A stretch of 64,000 nucleotides of DNA, taken from positions 3,795 through 67,794 of the forward strand of contig CAVEAL010000014.1 in assembly GCA_963613665.1 (NCBI GenBank), given 5' to 3'. Shown piece by piece: positions 51,038 to 58,637 of the stretch. This stretch comes from F23-B02 sp963613665 (lineage in GTDB: Bacteria; Bacillota; Clostridia; Oscillospirales; Oscillospiraceae). Position 1 is the first letter of the stretch. Each line of letters begins with the position of its first letter. Both the position numbers and the translations under genes were made by a program. The notes beneath the pieces were generated by a model, which did not search any database, was not told the origin of the DNA, and saw nothing but the letters and a program-made list of their open reading frames with translations.

Positions 51038-52375
51038 ATGAAAAAATGCATCATTCCCGCGCTGCTGCTCGCGGCGCTGATATTTGTTCTCTCCGGCTGC
51101 GGAGAGGATACGCTGCTGGACAAAAACGAGCCCGTGTCCCTGACATTCTGGCATGTCTACGGTGAGCAGGCAGGCTCGCCCATGGATCAGCTGGTGCAGG
51201 AATTCAATCGCACGGTGGGCGCCGAAAACGGCGTACAGGTCAAGGTCACGGGAATGAGCAGCGCCTCGCAGATCGGCGGCTTTCTGAAGGAGGCACAGTC
51301 CGGCGGCAAGGACGTTCAGGATATGCCCGACCTCTTTACCTGCCATATTTCCGATGCCGCATCACTGGGCGAGGAGAACCTTGTTGATTGGCAGGAATGG
51401 TTTACGCAGGATGAGCTTTCTGATTTTGTCCCCGGTTTTCTGGATGACGGCATGTCCGACAGCGGCAGGCTTCTGATCTTCCCCATTTCAAAATCGACGC
51501 AGCTTCTGATGTGCAACGGCAGCGGCTTTGCGCGTTTTTCCGAGGCCTCCGGCACAGGCTACGATGACCTCTCCACCTGGGACGGCTTCTACGCCGCCGC
51601 GGAAACCTATTATGAGCAGACCGGCAGCGCATTCTGCGCCCTTGACTATCCCATCCGTGCCGTAGAACTCAACGCCATGGAAAACGGCGCTGAGGATTTC
51701 TATACTGAGGACGGCTGGTATGACACGGATAACGCCGTATTCAGGGAAAGCTGGATGCAGTTTGCCCGCTCGCTCGTTCAGGGGCACGTCATTGTCTCCG
51801 ACCTCTACTCCAACACACAGGTCATGACCGGCGAAGTGCTGTGCGGTCTGGGCTCCTCTGCCGCCATTCTTTACTATAACGATACCGTCACCTACCGTGA
51901 CGGAACGCAGGAGCCGATGGATCTGCATGTGCTGCCCCTGCCGATGACGGAGGGCAGGACCGCTCTGATGACGCAGGCGGGCGTCGGTCTGTGCGCCTAT
52001 AAGACCACCGAGCAGAAGGCCGAGGCCGCCGCACTGTTTGTACGCTGGCTGACCGAGGCCGAACGCAACCTCAACTTCGTGGCGCAGACGGGCTATATGC
52101 CGGTGCGCAACGGCGCCTTTGACGCGATTTCCGATTACGACAGCTTTCCGGAGCCCGAAGAAAGCTACCGGCAGCTTTATGACGCACTTCAGGTCATGCA
52201 GGCCGGCTACACTCCCGTATCCGAGCCGCGCTTTGACGGCTACTACGGCAGGATCGCCGTTCTTTATGACGGACTGCGGCAAATGCAGAAGGAGCTGCCC
52301 GCCCGTGCCGCCGCCGGAGAGGATATAGACGCGCTGGCCGGAGAGACCTGGGAGCTGCTGTGCTCCGTTCAGTAA
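51038..52375 (+). CDS. Orphan ABC-type solute-binding lipoprotein
   Basis: A 445-residue family 1 extracellular solute-binding protein. Signal peptide ends with lipobox FVLSGCGE. Seen: VSLTFWHVYGEQAGSPMDQL start, RLLIFPISKSTQLLMCN, GGLGSS-like VLCGLGSSAAILYY, and KTTEQKAEAAALFVRWLTEA with FVAQTGYMPVRNGAF, all typical of sugar-binding proteins. GGAGG precedes the ATG at 51038. No permease or ATPase genes are near. The next gene, 34 nt later, encodes a membrane-anchored LuxR-type regulator, so this protein probably senses a sugar or peptide rather than feeding a transporter. Confidence 0.85.
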   Translation: MKKCIIPALLLAALIFVLSGCGEDTLLDKNEPVSLTFWHVYGEQAGSPMDQLVQEFNRTVGAENGVQVKVTGMSSASQIGGFLKEAQSGGKDVQDMPDLFTCHISDAASLGEENLVDWQEWFTQDELSDFVPGFLDDGMSDSGRLLIFPISKSTQLLMCNGSGFARFSEASGTGYDDLSTWDGFYAAAETYYEQTGSAFCALDYPIRAVELNAMENGAEDFYTEDGWYDTDNAVFRESWMQFARSLVQGHVIVSDLYSNTQVMTGEVLCGLGSSAAILYYNDTVTYRDGTQEPMDLHVLPLPMTEGRTALMTQAGVGLCAYKTTEQKAEAAALFVRWLTEAERNLNFVAQTGYMPVRNGAFDAISDYDSFPEPEESYRQLYDALQVMQAGYTPVSEPRFDGYYGRIAVLYDGLRQMQKELPARAAAGEDIDALAGETWELLCSVQ

Positions 52376-52409
52376 ATCAGAAGAGGATTCTACCGAGGGA
52401 GGATCGCCC

Positions 52410-54053
52410 GTGCCGCGATTTATGCTTTCAAAACTGAAACATGTCAAGCCCTCCATGCGCAGGCGGCTTCTGATGTACATGGGCGCATTGGCAGCCCTGC
52501 TGCTGGCGGTGCTCCTCGCCGCGCTTCTTCTGCTGGGGCAGCTCAAAAGCCCGAGCGCGGAAACGAAAAGCGCCCTGACCTTTCAGCTGGAGGCCTTTCG
52601 CGCGGATATGGACGCACTCTGGCGCAACGTCTCCGTTATGGGCGTGCATCTGTCGGAGGATATGACCGGCATTATCGAGAAGCAGACAGCCGGACTTTCG
52701 TCACTTAACGGGAACGCTGACGCCATGGAGGAGCTGCAGGAGGCCATGTTCGAGTCACTGTGCCAGTATGTGCGTCAGGCGGACTGCTCCGGCGCGTTCG
52801 TGATGCTCAATGCCTCACTCAACGCCGATGCGGACTCTTACGGCGGACTCTATGTCCAGCGCAGCAACGCCGAGCACACCACCAGCAGCCTCCTGCTCTA
52901 CCGCGGAATGGCCGATATCGGGCGGCAGCATCAGGTGATGCCGCACCGGAAGTGGGCGCAGGAGTTTTCTCTGTCGGATTTTCCCGGTTTTTCCGAGCAT
53001 CTCAAGGCCGCGGCCGCACCCATCGAGAGCTGCTGCCGCACGACTGAACTCATCACTCTGCCCGGCACAAACGAGCACGCAGTTCTGCTGACCGTTCCTA
53101 TGATTGCCTCTGACGGAACCGTGTACGGTCTGTGCGGCTTTTCCGTCAACCAGACCTACTTTTCGGCGCGTCACGCCCAGCCCTCCGGCATAAGCAGCCT
53201 TGCCTGCGTAATGTCGGATCCGGCAGTCGGCTCAGACATTCAAAAGGGTCTTCTGACTTACCCTGTTGACGGCTTCTGCTTTGTTCCCGGGGAGACGCTC
53301 ACCGGAGAAAACCTGCGCAGCGGGCTTACGGCCTTTACCGGCTCAAGCCTTTCCTTTGTCGGGCTTTCCGAGCCGTTCACGGCAGCCGCCGGTGACGGCA
53401 GCGCTCATGTTCTGGCTGTGCTGATACCGAAAAGCAGCTATGACCTCACTGTCTTCAAGGGCGTGCTGGAGTTCGCCGCACTGCTGATGTTGCTTGTATT
53501 TTTCGCCGTTGTATGCTGCCTGTTCTACACCCGCCGCTATCTGCGGCCGGTTTTGCAGGACATTGACAATGTCACCGCAGCGGGTGCCGAGGACGCAGCT
53601 CCGGTCTTTGAGGAGCTGCTGCCTATTTCCGAGAAATTCCGGGCCCATGAGGAGACCGTGACCGTGCTGAAGGCGGAGCGGCAGGACGCGCGAAACAGAG
53701 TAGATCAGCTTCTGAACGAAAAGCAGGAGCTCAAAGAGCAGATGGTAAAGGTGGAGGCCGACGCGGAAAAGCTGGCTCAGCGCAGAAAGGGCGAGATCGA
53801 CCCGGAGGAGTACAGGCTGTTTCTTGCGGCCTATCAGAAGCTTGACCCTGATCTGAAAACCGTCATAGACGCCATGGTCGACGGCGGCAGCGTTCAGGAG
53901 CTCGCGGAGCGCCTCGGAAAAAAGATCAGCACGATCTATTCCTACCGCAGAGACGTTTACGGAAAAGTCGGCATTATCGGCTCCGGCAAGCTCCAGCAGC
54001 TGCGCGTATTTGTAACGCTCATGAGGCGGGAGCAGGAAGAACAGCCGAAATAG
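52410..54053 (+). CDS. Membrane-anchored LuxR-type sensor-regulator
   Basis: A 547-residue one-component sensor. Seen: transmembrane segment 1 (about 24-46), an extracytoplasmic sensor domain (47-350), transmembrane segment 2 (about 350-372, FAALLMLLVFFAVVCCLFYT), HAMP-like and coiled-coil parts (380-460, KQELKEQMVKVEADAEKLAQ), and a C-terminal LuxR/GerE-type helix-turn-helix (about 480-540, VQELAERLGKKISTIYSYRR, VYGKVGI). No kinase domain. GTG start has GGAGG seven nt upstream. With the orphan solute-binding lipoprotein before it, it likely reads ligand-bound lipoprotein and acts on DNA while membrane-bound. Targets unknown. Confidence 0.75.
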   Translation: MPRFMLSKLKHVKPSMRRRLLMYMGALAALLLAVLLAALLLLGQLKSPSAETKSALTFQLEAFRADMDALWRNVSVMGVHLSEDMTGIIEKQTAGLSSLNGNADAMEELQEAMFESLCQYVRQADCSGAFVMLNASLNADADSYGGLYVQRSNAEHTTSSLLLYRGMADIGRQHQVMPHRKWAQEFSLSDFPGFSEHLKAAAAPIESCCRTTELITLPGTNEHAVLLTVPMIASDGTVYGLCGFSVNQTYFSARHAQPSGISSLACVMSDPAVGSDIQKGLLTYPVDGFCFVPGETLTGENLRSGLTAFTGSSLSFVGLSEPFTAAAGDGSAHVLAVLIPKSSYDLTVFKGVLEFAALLMLLVFFAVVCCLFYTRRYLRPVLQDIDNVTAAGAEDAAPVFEELLPISEKFRAHEETVTVLKAERQDARNRVDQLLNEKQELKEQMVKVEADAEKLAQRRKGEIDPEEYRLFLAAYQKLDPDLKTVIDAMVDGGSVQELAERLGKKISTIYSYRRDVYGKVGIIGSGKLQQLRVFVTLMRREQEEQPK

Positions 54054-54064
54054 AGAAAACATTA

Positions 54065-54098
54065 AAGGCCGTATTTGCCACAGGACAAATACGGCCTT
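54065..54098 (+). terminator. Terminator after the LuxR-type gene
   Basis: A 13-bp stem AAGGCCGTATTTG with its complement around 8 nt; only a short AT-rich tail follows, so strength is uncertain. Confidence 0.6.
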
Positions 54099-54114
54099 AT
54101 CATATATTCGCGTG

Positions 54115-54156
54115 AAAAAAGCTGCGTCTTGACCCCACGGCCAAAACGCAGCTTTT
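54115..54156 (-). terminator. tRNA-Arg terminator
   Basis: An 11-bp stem AAAAGCTGCGT with its complement around an 18-nt loop, followed leftward by TTTTTT, just past the tRNA CCA end. Confidence 0.8.
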
Positions 54157-54161
54157 AACTT

Positions 54162-54238
54162 TGGTACGCCCGACGGGATTCGAACCCACGACCTTCAGAG
54201 TCGGAGTCTGACACTCTATCCAGCTGAGCTACGGGCGC
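54162..54238 (-). tRNA. tRNA-Arg (anticodon CCG)
   Basis: A 77-nt cloverleaf with encoded CCA. Acceptor GCGCCCG pairs with CGGGCGT (one G-U), anticodon stem TCAGA/TCTGA holds loop CTCCGAC, so the anticodon is CCG, reading CGG. T arm is GTGGG-TTCGAAT-CCCGT. Confidence 0.97.
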
Positions 54239-54294
54239 ATTTACGCCCAGATATTATAACAAATAGCACCGCCGGTGTAAAGTAATATTTTTCG

Positions 54295-54687
54295 TCAGAA
54301 CTCGATCGTGACGGGGGCTGCGGTAAAGCTCGATATGGTTGCCGTGCCGCTCTTGAAGTACAGGACGACGCAGTTGCCGTCGCCGGGGGTGTACATGCCG
54401 CGCAGCTCGGGGTAGCCGGCGAGCATATGCTCACACGCCTCGATGCTGTCGTCGGGGTACACCTCGCCGCAGACGCGGATCCATTCGCCGCCGCGCACCG
54501 CGCATATCTCGACCTTGGGATTTTTGCTTATCTGCGCAAAAAGCTCCTTTTTTCTGCCGGTCTGGATGCCGAGACGGCCGTTATGGATATCCACCGTGCC
54601 GAACGGGCGCACGCGCGGCTGATCGCCGTCGAGAGTGGCGAGATAATATGTCCCCGCTTCTTTGAGAAAATCGTAAATTCGCTGCAT
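54295..54687 (-). CDS. Pyridoxamine 5'-phosphate oxidase-like flavin protein
   Basis: A 130-residue FMN split-barrel protein of the pyridoxamine-phosphate oxidase-like (NimC/NimA) group. Seen: YYLATLDGDQPRVRPFGTVD (14-33), GRLGIQTGRKKELFAQISKN and VEICAVRGGEWIRVCGEV. Members reduce nitro- or other electron-poor compounds or bind flavin/F420. ATG at 54687 follows AAAGGAGG. Divergent from the Nudix gene; promoters lie back to back. Substrate unknown. Confidence 0.85.
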   Translation of the reverse strand: MQRIYDFLKEAGTYYLATLDGDQPRVRPFGTVDIHNGRLGIQTGRKKELFAQISKNPKVEICAVRGGEWIRVCGEVYPDDSIEACEHMLAGYPELRGMYTPGDGNCVVLYFKSGTATISSFTAAPVTIEF

Positions 54688-54712
54688 GATGCTGCCTCCT
54701 TTGTTTTTTATA

Positions 54713-54741
54713 AGTATACTCCCATGACACGGCGATATCAA
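54713..54741 (-). promoter_or_regulatory. Flavin protein promoter
   Basis: Read leftward: TTGATA (54741-54736), 17-bp spacer, TATACT (54718-54713). Confidence 0.6.
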
Positions 54742-54748
54742 TACGCTC

Positions 54749-54777
54749 TTGACGCGGCGCTCAAAAAATGCTACTGT
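54749..54777 (+). promoter_or_regulatory. Nudix gene promoter
   Basis: TTGACG (54749-54754), 17-bp spacer, TACTGT (54772-54777). The predicted transcript start lies only about 10 nt before the Nudix ATG. Confidence 0.55.
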
Positions 54778-54793
54778 GTTGCGGGTGATAAAA

Positions 54794-55312
54794 ATGGAAA
54801 AATGGGACGCATACAATGTTGACAGGCTCCCGCTGGGCACGAGCGTCGTACGCGGCGAAAAGCACGACGCGGGGCTTTACCGAATGGTGGTACACGCAGC
54901 GATATTCAACTCCGAGGGCAGGCTGCTTATCCAGCGGCGCTGCACGCAGAAAAAGACCTTTCCCGGGAAATGGGACATCACCGTCGGCGGCGGCTCACTT
55001 TGCGGCGAGACGAGCCGCGAGGCGATGCAGCGCGAGCTGCGCGAGGAGCTGGGGCTCGACATCGACTTCACGGAGCTCCGCCCGCGCCTTACGGTGAACT
55101 TCGACGACGGCTTCGACGACTACTACATCCTTGAAAGGGACATTTCGCTCGACTGTCTGCGCCTTCAGGCCGAGGAGGTCATGGACGCACGCTGGGCGAC
55201 GCTCGGCGAGATATTCGGGATGATAGACTCGGGCGAATTTATCCCGTTCATGAAAAGCTTCGTCGCCTTCCTGTTCGAGATGCGCAGCGGCACGGATAAT
55301 CTGAATATGTGA
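54794..55312 (+). CDS. Nudix hydrolase
   Basis: A 172-residue Nudix protein that cleaves a nucleoside diphosphate linked to another group. Seen: start EKWDAYNVDRLPLGTSVVRG, RRCTQKKTFPGKWDITVGGG, and the full Nudix box at residues 66-88 (G-x5-E-x7-REL-x-EELGL). The N-terminus resembles the IPP isomerase/YfcD-like Nudix branch (D-x2-D-x-PLGT, RRCTQKKTFPGKWD), so a YfcD-type role is possible. ATG at 54794 has only a weak GGGTGA site and a very short leader. Divergent from the flavin protein gene. Substrate unknown. Confidence 0.88.
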   Translation: MEKWDAYNVDRLPLGTSVVRGEKHDAGLYRMVVHAAIFNSEGRLLIQRRCTQKKTFPGKWDITVGGGSLCGETSREAMQRELREELGLDIDFTELRPRLTVNFDDGFDDYYILERDISLDCLRLQAEEVMDARWATLGEIFGMIDSGEFIPFMKSFVAFLFEMRSGTDNLNM

Positions 55313-55313
55313 C

Positions 55314-55343
55314 AAACCGCCGGAGCAGTGCTCCGGCGGTTTT
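55314..55343. terminator. Terminator after the Nudix gene
   Basis: A 13-bp stem AAACCGCCGGAGC with its complement around AGT, then TTTTGCAGTTTTAC; convergent with the next gene. Confidence 0.75.
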
Positions 55344-55358
55344 GCAGTTTTACTAAGA

Positions 55359-55778
55359 TCACTTCTCGGTTTTCTTGTCTTTCCGTTTTTTCAGCGACTG
55401 TTCTATCTTCGCTATATCGTCGTCATTGAACTTGGTGAGCAGCGCATCGAAATTTGCCGCAATGCTGTCTTTGTTTCTTCCGATAAGATCATATTGGGCT
55501 CTCAGGCCGCTCACCTTGAGCTTCGTCTTTTTTACGCTGAATTTACCGGCATACTTCTCAAGCTCATCAGCATCGTTGACATCTTCGGCAAAATTGGGAG
55601 CAAGAGTAACTCTCAGGCCTTCTTCAAGTCCGGCCTTGTCAAAAACCAGAGCGATCCTGTCGCCCACCGGATCTTTGAATTTAAACACTATCCTGAATTC
55701 TTTTTCATAGCGCCATGCCTTTTGCTTGTGAAAGTAATTATTGGCGTTGAATTCAGCAGCACTGTTTTCGGTTAACAT
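55359..55778 (-). pseudogene. C-terminal remnant of a DUF2971 protein
   Basis: A 139-residue reading that begins with a plain ATG lacking a ribosome site. The motif YFHKQKAWRYEKEFRIVFKF (about 15-34) is the conserved Lys/Trp/Arg core of DUF2971, which normally lies two-thirds into a protein of 250-300 residues. The first part is therefore missing. The end is lysine-rich. Probably a truncated, nonfunctional gene; it could be expressed from an unseen start. Confidence 0.5.
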
Positions 55779-55805
55779 TCAAGTAGAAAGTGAGGCTTGG
55801 ATGTT

Positions 55806-56003
55806 ATGATCTCTTACGAACCGCTTTGGGAGACGATGAAGCGCAGGGGCGTTACGCAGTATATGCTGATAAAAAAACACGGGGTCAGCCCCGCGCAGAT
55901 AACACGCCTCAAGTGCAACGAAAGCGTCAGCACTCATACGACAGATGTTTTTTGCGGCATTCTTGACTGCCGCGTTGAGGATATAATGCGTTTTGAAAAA
56001 TGA
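55806..56003 (+). CDS. Small XRE-family HTH protein
   Basis: A 65-residue Cro/CI-type DNA-binding protein. Seen: ISYEPLWETMKRRGVTQYML, the recognition helix area VSPAQITRLKCNESVSTHTT and ILDCRVEDIMRFEK, the usual HTH_26 length. ATG at 55806 has GTGAGG ten nt upstream. It lies between a DUF2971 remnant and ftsH. Might control a lost neighbour or a toxin-antitoxin-like unit; no partner found. Confidence 0.8.
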   Translation: MISYEPLWETMKRRGVTQYMLIKKHGVSPAQITRLKCNESVSTHTTDVFCGILDCRVEDIMRFEK

Positions 56004-56037
56004 AAAAAATCGCACCGCACGGAAAACCGTGCGGTGC
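56004..56037 (-). terminator. ftsH terminator
   Basis: An 11-bp stem GCACCGCACGG with its complement (loop AAAA/TTTT), followed leftward by seven T. Confidence 0.88.
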
Positions 56038-56051
56038 CTGTGTTATATGGC

Positions 56052-58049
56052 TTATTCGGGTTTGTCGCTGTCGTCGGGAGCGTCGGCCATGCCGGCGGAG
56101 GCGTCGCTCTCTGCGGGCGGCTCGTCAAAGCGGGCGATCTTGCGCGCGGGGCGCTCGATGGTATCGTCCTGCATGGCGGGCGCGGGCTTGGGCTCGGGGA
56201 AAGACCCGTTCTCGCAGTAGTAATCGAAGGTCTCCCTATCCATCGACTCGTTCTCGAGCAGGTATTCGGCAACGCCGATGAGCGTTTCGCGGTGCTCGGT
56301 GAGTATCTGCTCGCACAGTGCGGCGGCCTCGTCGAAGATGCGCTTGACCTCTTCGTCGATGAGGGCGGCGGTCTCCTCGGAATAGCTCTTTGTTGTGCCG
56401 AAATCGCGGCCGATGAAGATGCTGTGGTCGGAGCTGTCGTACTGGATGGGGCCGAGCTTTTCGCTCATGCCGTAGCGCGTGACCATATTGCGCGCGATGC
56501 TTGTGGCCTGCTGGATATCGCCGGACGCGCCGGTCGAGATATCGTCGAGGAACAGCTTCTCGGCAATGCGGCCGCCGAGGCAGGCAACGATGTGCTCAAA
56601 CATCTGCGACTTTGAGGTGAAGTTCTCCGCGTCCTCGTCGGGACGGTAGAGCGTGAAGCCTCCGGCCATGCCGCGCGGGATGATGGTTATATAGTGCACG
56701 GGGTCAGTGTGCTTGAGGAATTTCGAGGCTATCGCGTGGCCGGACTCGTGGTAGGCCGTAAGGCGCTTTGCCTTGTCCGACATCTTGCGGCTCTTCTTCT
56801 CGGGGCCCATCTCGACCTTGAGTATGGCCTCGTCGCAGTCGTCCATCGTGATGAAGCGGTGCTTGCGGCGCACTGCCAGCAGTGCCGCCTCGTTCATGAG
56901 GTTTTCAAGATCCGCGCCGGAGAAGCCGGGCGTGCCCTTGGCAATGGATTTGAGATCGACATCGTCGGCAAGAGGCTTGCCGCGCGAATGTATCTTCAGT
57001 ATGGCCTCCCTGCCCTTTATATCGGGCATTCCGACATAGACCTGACGGTCAAAGCGGCCGGGACGCAGCAGCGCGTTATCGAGGATATCCGCACGGTTCG
57101 TTGCCGCCATAACGATGACGCCCTCGTTGTTGCCGAAGCCGTCCATCTCGACGAGCAGCTGGTTGAGGGTCTGCTCGCGCTCGTCGTGTCCGCCGCCGAG
57201 GCCGGAGCCGCGCTGACGACCGACAGCGTCGATCTCGTCGATGAATATGATCGCCGGTGCGGCCTTCTTGGCCTGATCGAACAGATCGCGCACGCGCGAT
57301 GCGCCGACACCGACGTAGAGCTCTACGAAGTCTGAGCCGGAAATGGACAGAAACTGCACTCCCGCCTCACCCGCGACGGCCTTTGCAAGCAGGGTCTTAC
57401 CTGTTCCCGGAGGGCCTACGAGCAGGACGCCCTTGGGTATCCTTGCACCCATTTTCGTGAACGATTTCGGATCCTTGAGGAACTCGACGAGCTCCTGAAG
57501 CTCTGCCTTTTCCTCGTCGGCACCGGCAACGTCGCTGAAGGTCTTGCGGTTTTTCTCCTCGCTGCCGAGGCGCGTTCTGGCCTTGCCGAACTTCATCGCG
57601 CCGCCTGCTCCGCCGCCGCCCTGTGCACGCTGCATCATGACTATCCAGAACACCATGAAGCCGATGAACAGGACATAGGGTATCAGCTGGAGCCACCACG
57701 TTGACTGCACGGGCTCTATCTGATAATCCTTGATTATTCCGCTGTCGTACTGCTGGTCGATAAGCTCGCCGAACTCTTCATAAAACAGCGAGAAGCTGTA
57801 CATCTTATAATAAACGGTTTTTGTTCCGCCCTGGGCGCTCGAGTCCCTGACCTGCATCTCGAGGAGGTTTTTTGAACCGTTATAGGTGAATTCCTGAACC
57901 TTTTCCTCCTTGAAAAGATCCTTTACCTGAGCATAGCTGAGTTCGTTTTCGGGTTCCTGGTTGAGCAGAGTGAACAGAGTGCATGCAAGCAGCACCAGTA
58001 TCAGAACATAAAAGCCTATATCTCTCGCTCTGTTGCGCTGAGGTTTCAA
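56052..58049 (-). CDS. ftsH: ATP-dependent zinc metalloprotease FtsH
   Basis: A 665-residue membrane AAA+ protease that degrades unstable membrane and regulatory proteins. Seen: two transmembrane segments (about 10-28 and 120-140) flanking an outer domain, AAA module with VLLVGPPGTGKTLLAKAVAG near 210, Walker B IIFIDEIDAVGRQRG, SRH GRFDRQVYVG, the zinc site HESGH with H434, E435 and H438, and ISTGASGDIQQATSIARNMV. The start is TTG at 58049 with AAAGGA nine nt upstream. The C-terminal 50 residues are acidic and Pro-rich. Follows tilS-hpt, the standard order. Confidence 0.96.
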   Translation of the reverse strand: MKPQRNRARDIGFYVLILVLLACTLFTLLNQEPENELSYAQVKDLFKEEKVQEFTYNGSKNLLEMQVRDSSAQGGTKTVYYKMYSFSLFYEEFGELIDQQYDSGIIKDYQIEPVQSTWWLQLIPYVLFIGFMVFWIVMMQRAQGGGGAGGAMKFGKARTRLGSEEKNRKTFSDVAGADEEKAELQELVEFLKDPKSFTKMGARIPKGVLLVGPPGTGKTLLAKAVAGEAGVQFLSISGSDFVELYVGVGASRVRDLFDQAKKAAPAIIFIDEIDAVGRQRGSGLGGGHDEREQTLNQLLVEMDGFGNNEGVIVMAATNRADILDNALLRPGRFDRQVYVGMPDIKGREAILKIHSRGKPLADDVDLKSIAKGTPGFSGADLENLMNEAALLAVRRKHRFITMDDCDEAILKVEMGPEKKSRKMSDKAKRLTAYHESGHAIASKFLKHTDPVHYITIIPRGMAGGFTLYRPDEDAENFTSKSQMFEHIVACLGGRIAEKLFLDDISTGASGDIQQATSIARNMVTRYGMSEKLGPIQYDSSDHSIFIGRDFGTTKSYSEETAALIDEEVKRIFDEAAALCEQILTEHRETLIGVAEYLLENESMDRETFDYYCENGSFPEPKPAPAMQDDTIERPARKIARFDEPPAESDASAGMADAPDDSDKPE

Positions 58050-58094
58050 TTAATCACGTCCTTTTAGACAGGAAGCATTTCATCCGTGCCTGAA

Positions 58095-58634
58095 TTATTT
58101 CGTATATATCTCCGGCTTTAGCACGCCGATGAAGGGAAGATTGCGGTACTGCTCGTCATAATCGAGTCCGTAGCCGACAACAAATTCATCGGGCACTTCA
58201 AAGCATGAATATTTTGCGTAAACGGGGGCAACTCTGCGCGAGGGCTTATCCATAAGCGCGGCAATGGTTATCGACGCGGGCTTTCTCGTCATGAGATAGC
58301 TTTGCAGATAGTTCAGAGTGTTGCCGCTGTCGAGAATATCCTCGATAATTATAATATGGCGGCCTTCTATGTTCTGGCCGAGGTCCTTGTGTATCTCGAC
58401 CGCACCCGTGGAACTCGTACCGCCCCTGTAGGACGAAACGGCCATAAAATCCATCGAGCAGGGAATGCTGACATGGCGCATGAGATCGGCCATGAACACG
58501 AAGCAGCCCTTCAAAACACCGACAAACAGCGGATTTTTACCGTCGAAGTCGGCGGATATCTGCTCGCCGAGGGCAGCCACCTTTTCTTCGATCTCATCCG
58601 CTGTGAAGAACACTCTCTCTATATCGTTATTCAT
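58095..58634 (-). CDS. hpt: Hypoxanthine phosphoribosyltransferase
   Basis: A 179-residue purine-salvage enzyme. Seen: FVGVLKGCFVFMADLMRHV (37-55), DFMAVSSYRGGTSSTGAVEI, the PRPP motif HIIIIEDILDSGNTLNYLQ (93-111), and VVGYGLDYDEQYRNLPFIGV. Makes IMP/GMP from hypoxanthine or guanine. Between tilS and ftsH, as in many Firmicutes. Confidence 0.95.
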   Translation of the reverse strand: MNNDIERVFFTADEIEEKVAALGEQISADFDGKNPLFVGVLKGCFVFMADLMRHVSIPCSMDFMAVSSYRGGTSSTGAVEIHKDLGQNIEGRHIIIIEDILDSGNTLNYLQSYLMTRKPASITIAALMDKPSRRVAPVYAKYSCFEVPDEFVVGYGLDYDEQYRNLPFIGVLKPEIYTK

Positions 58635-58637
58635 CTT

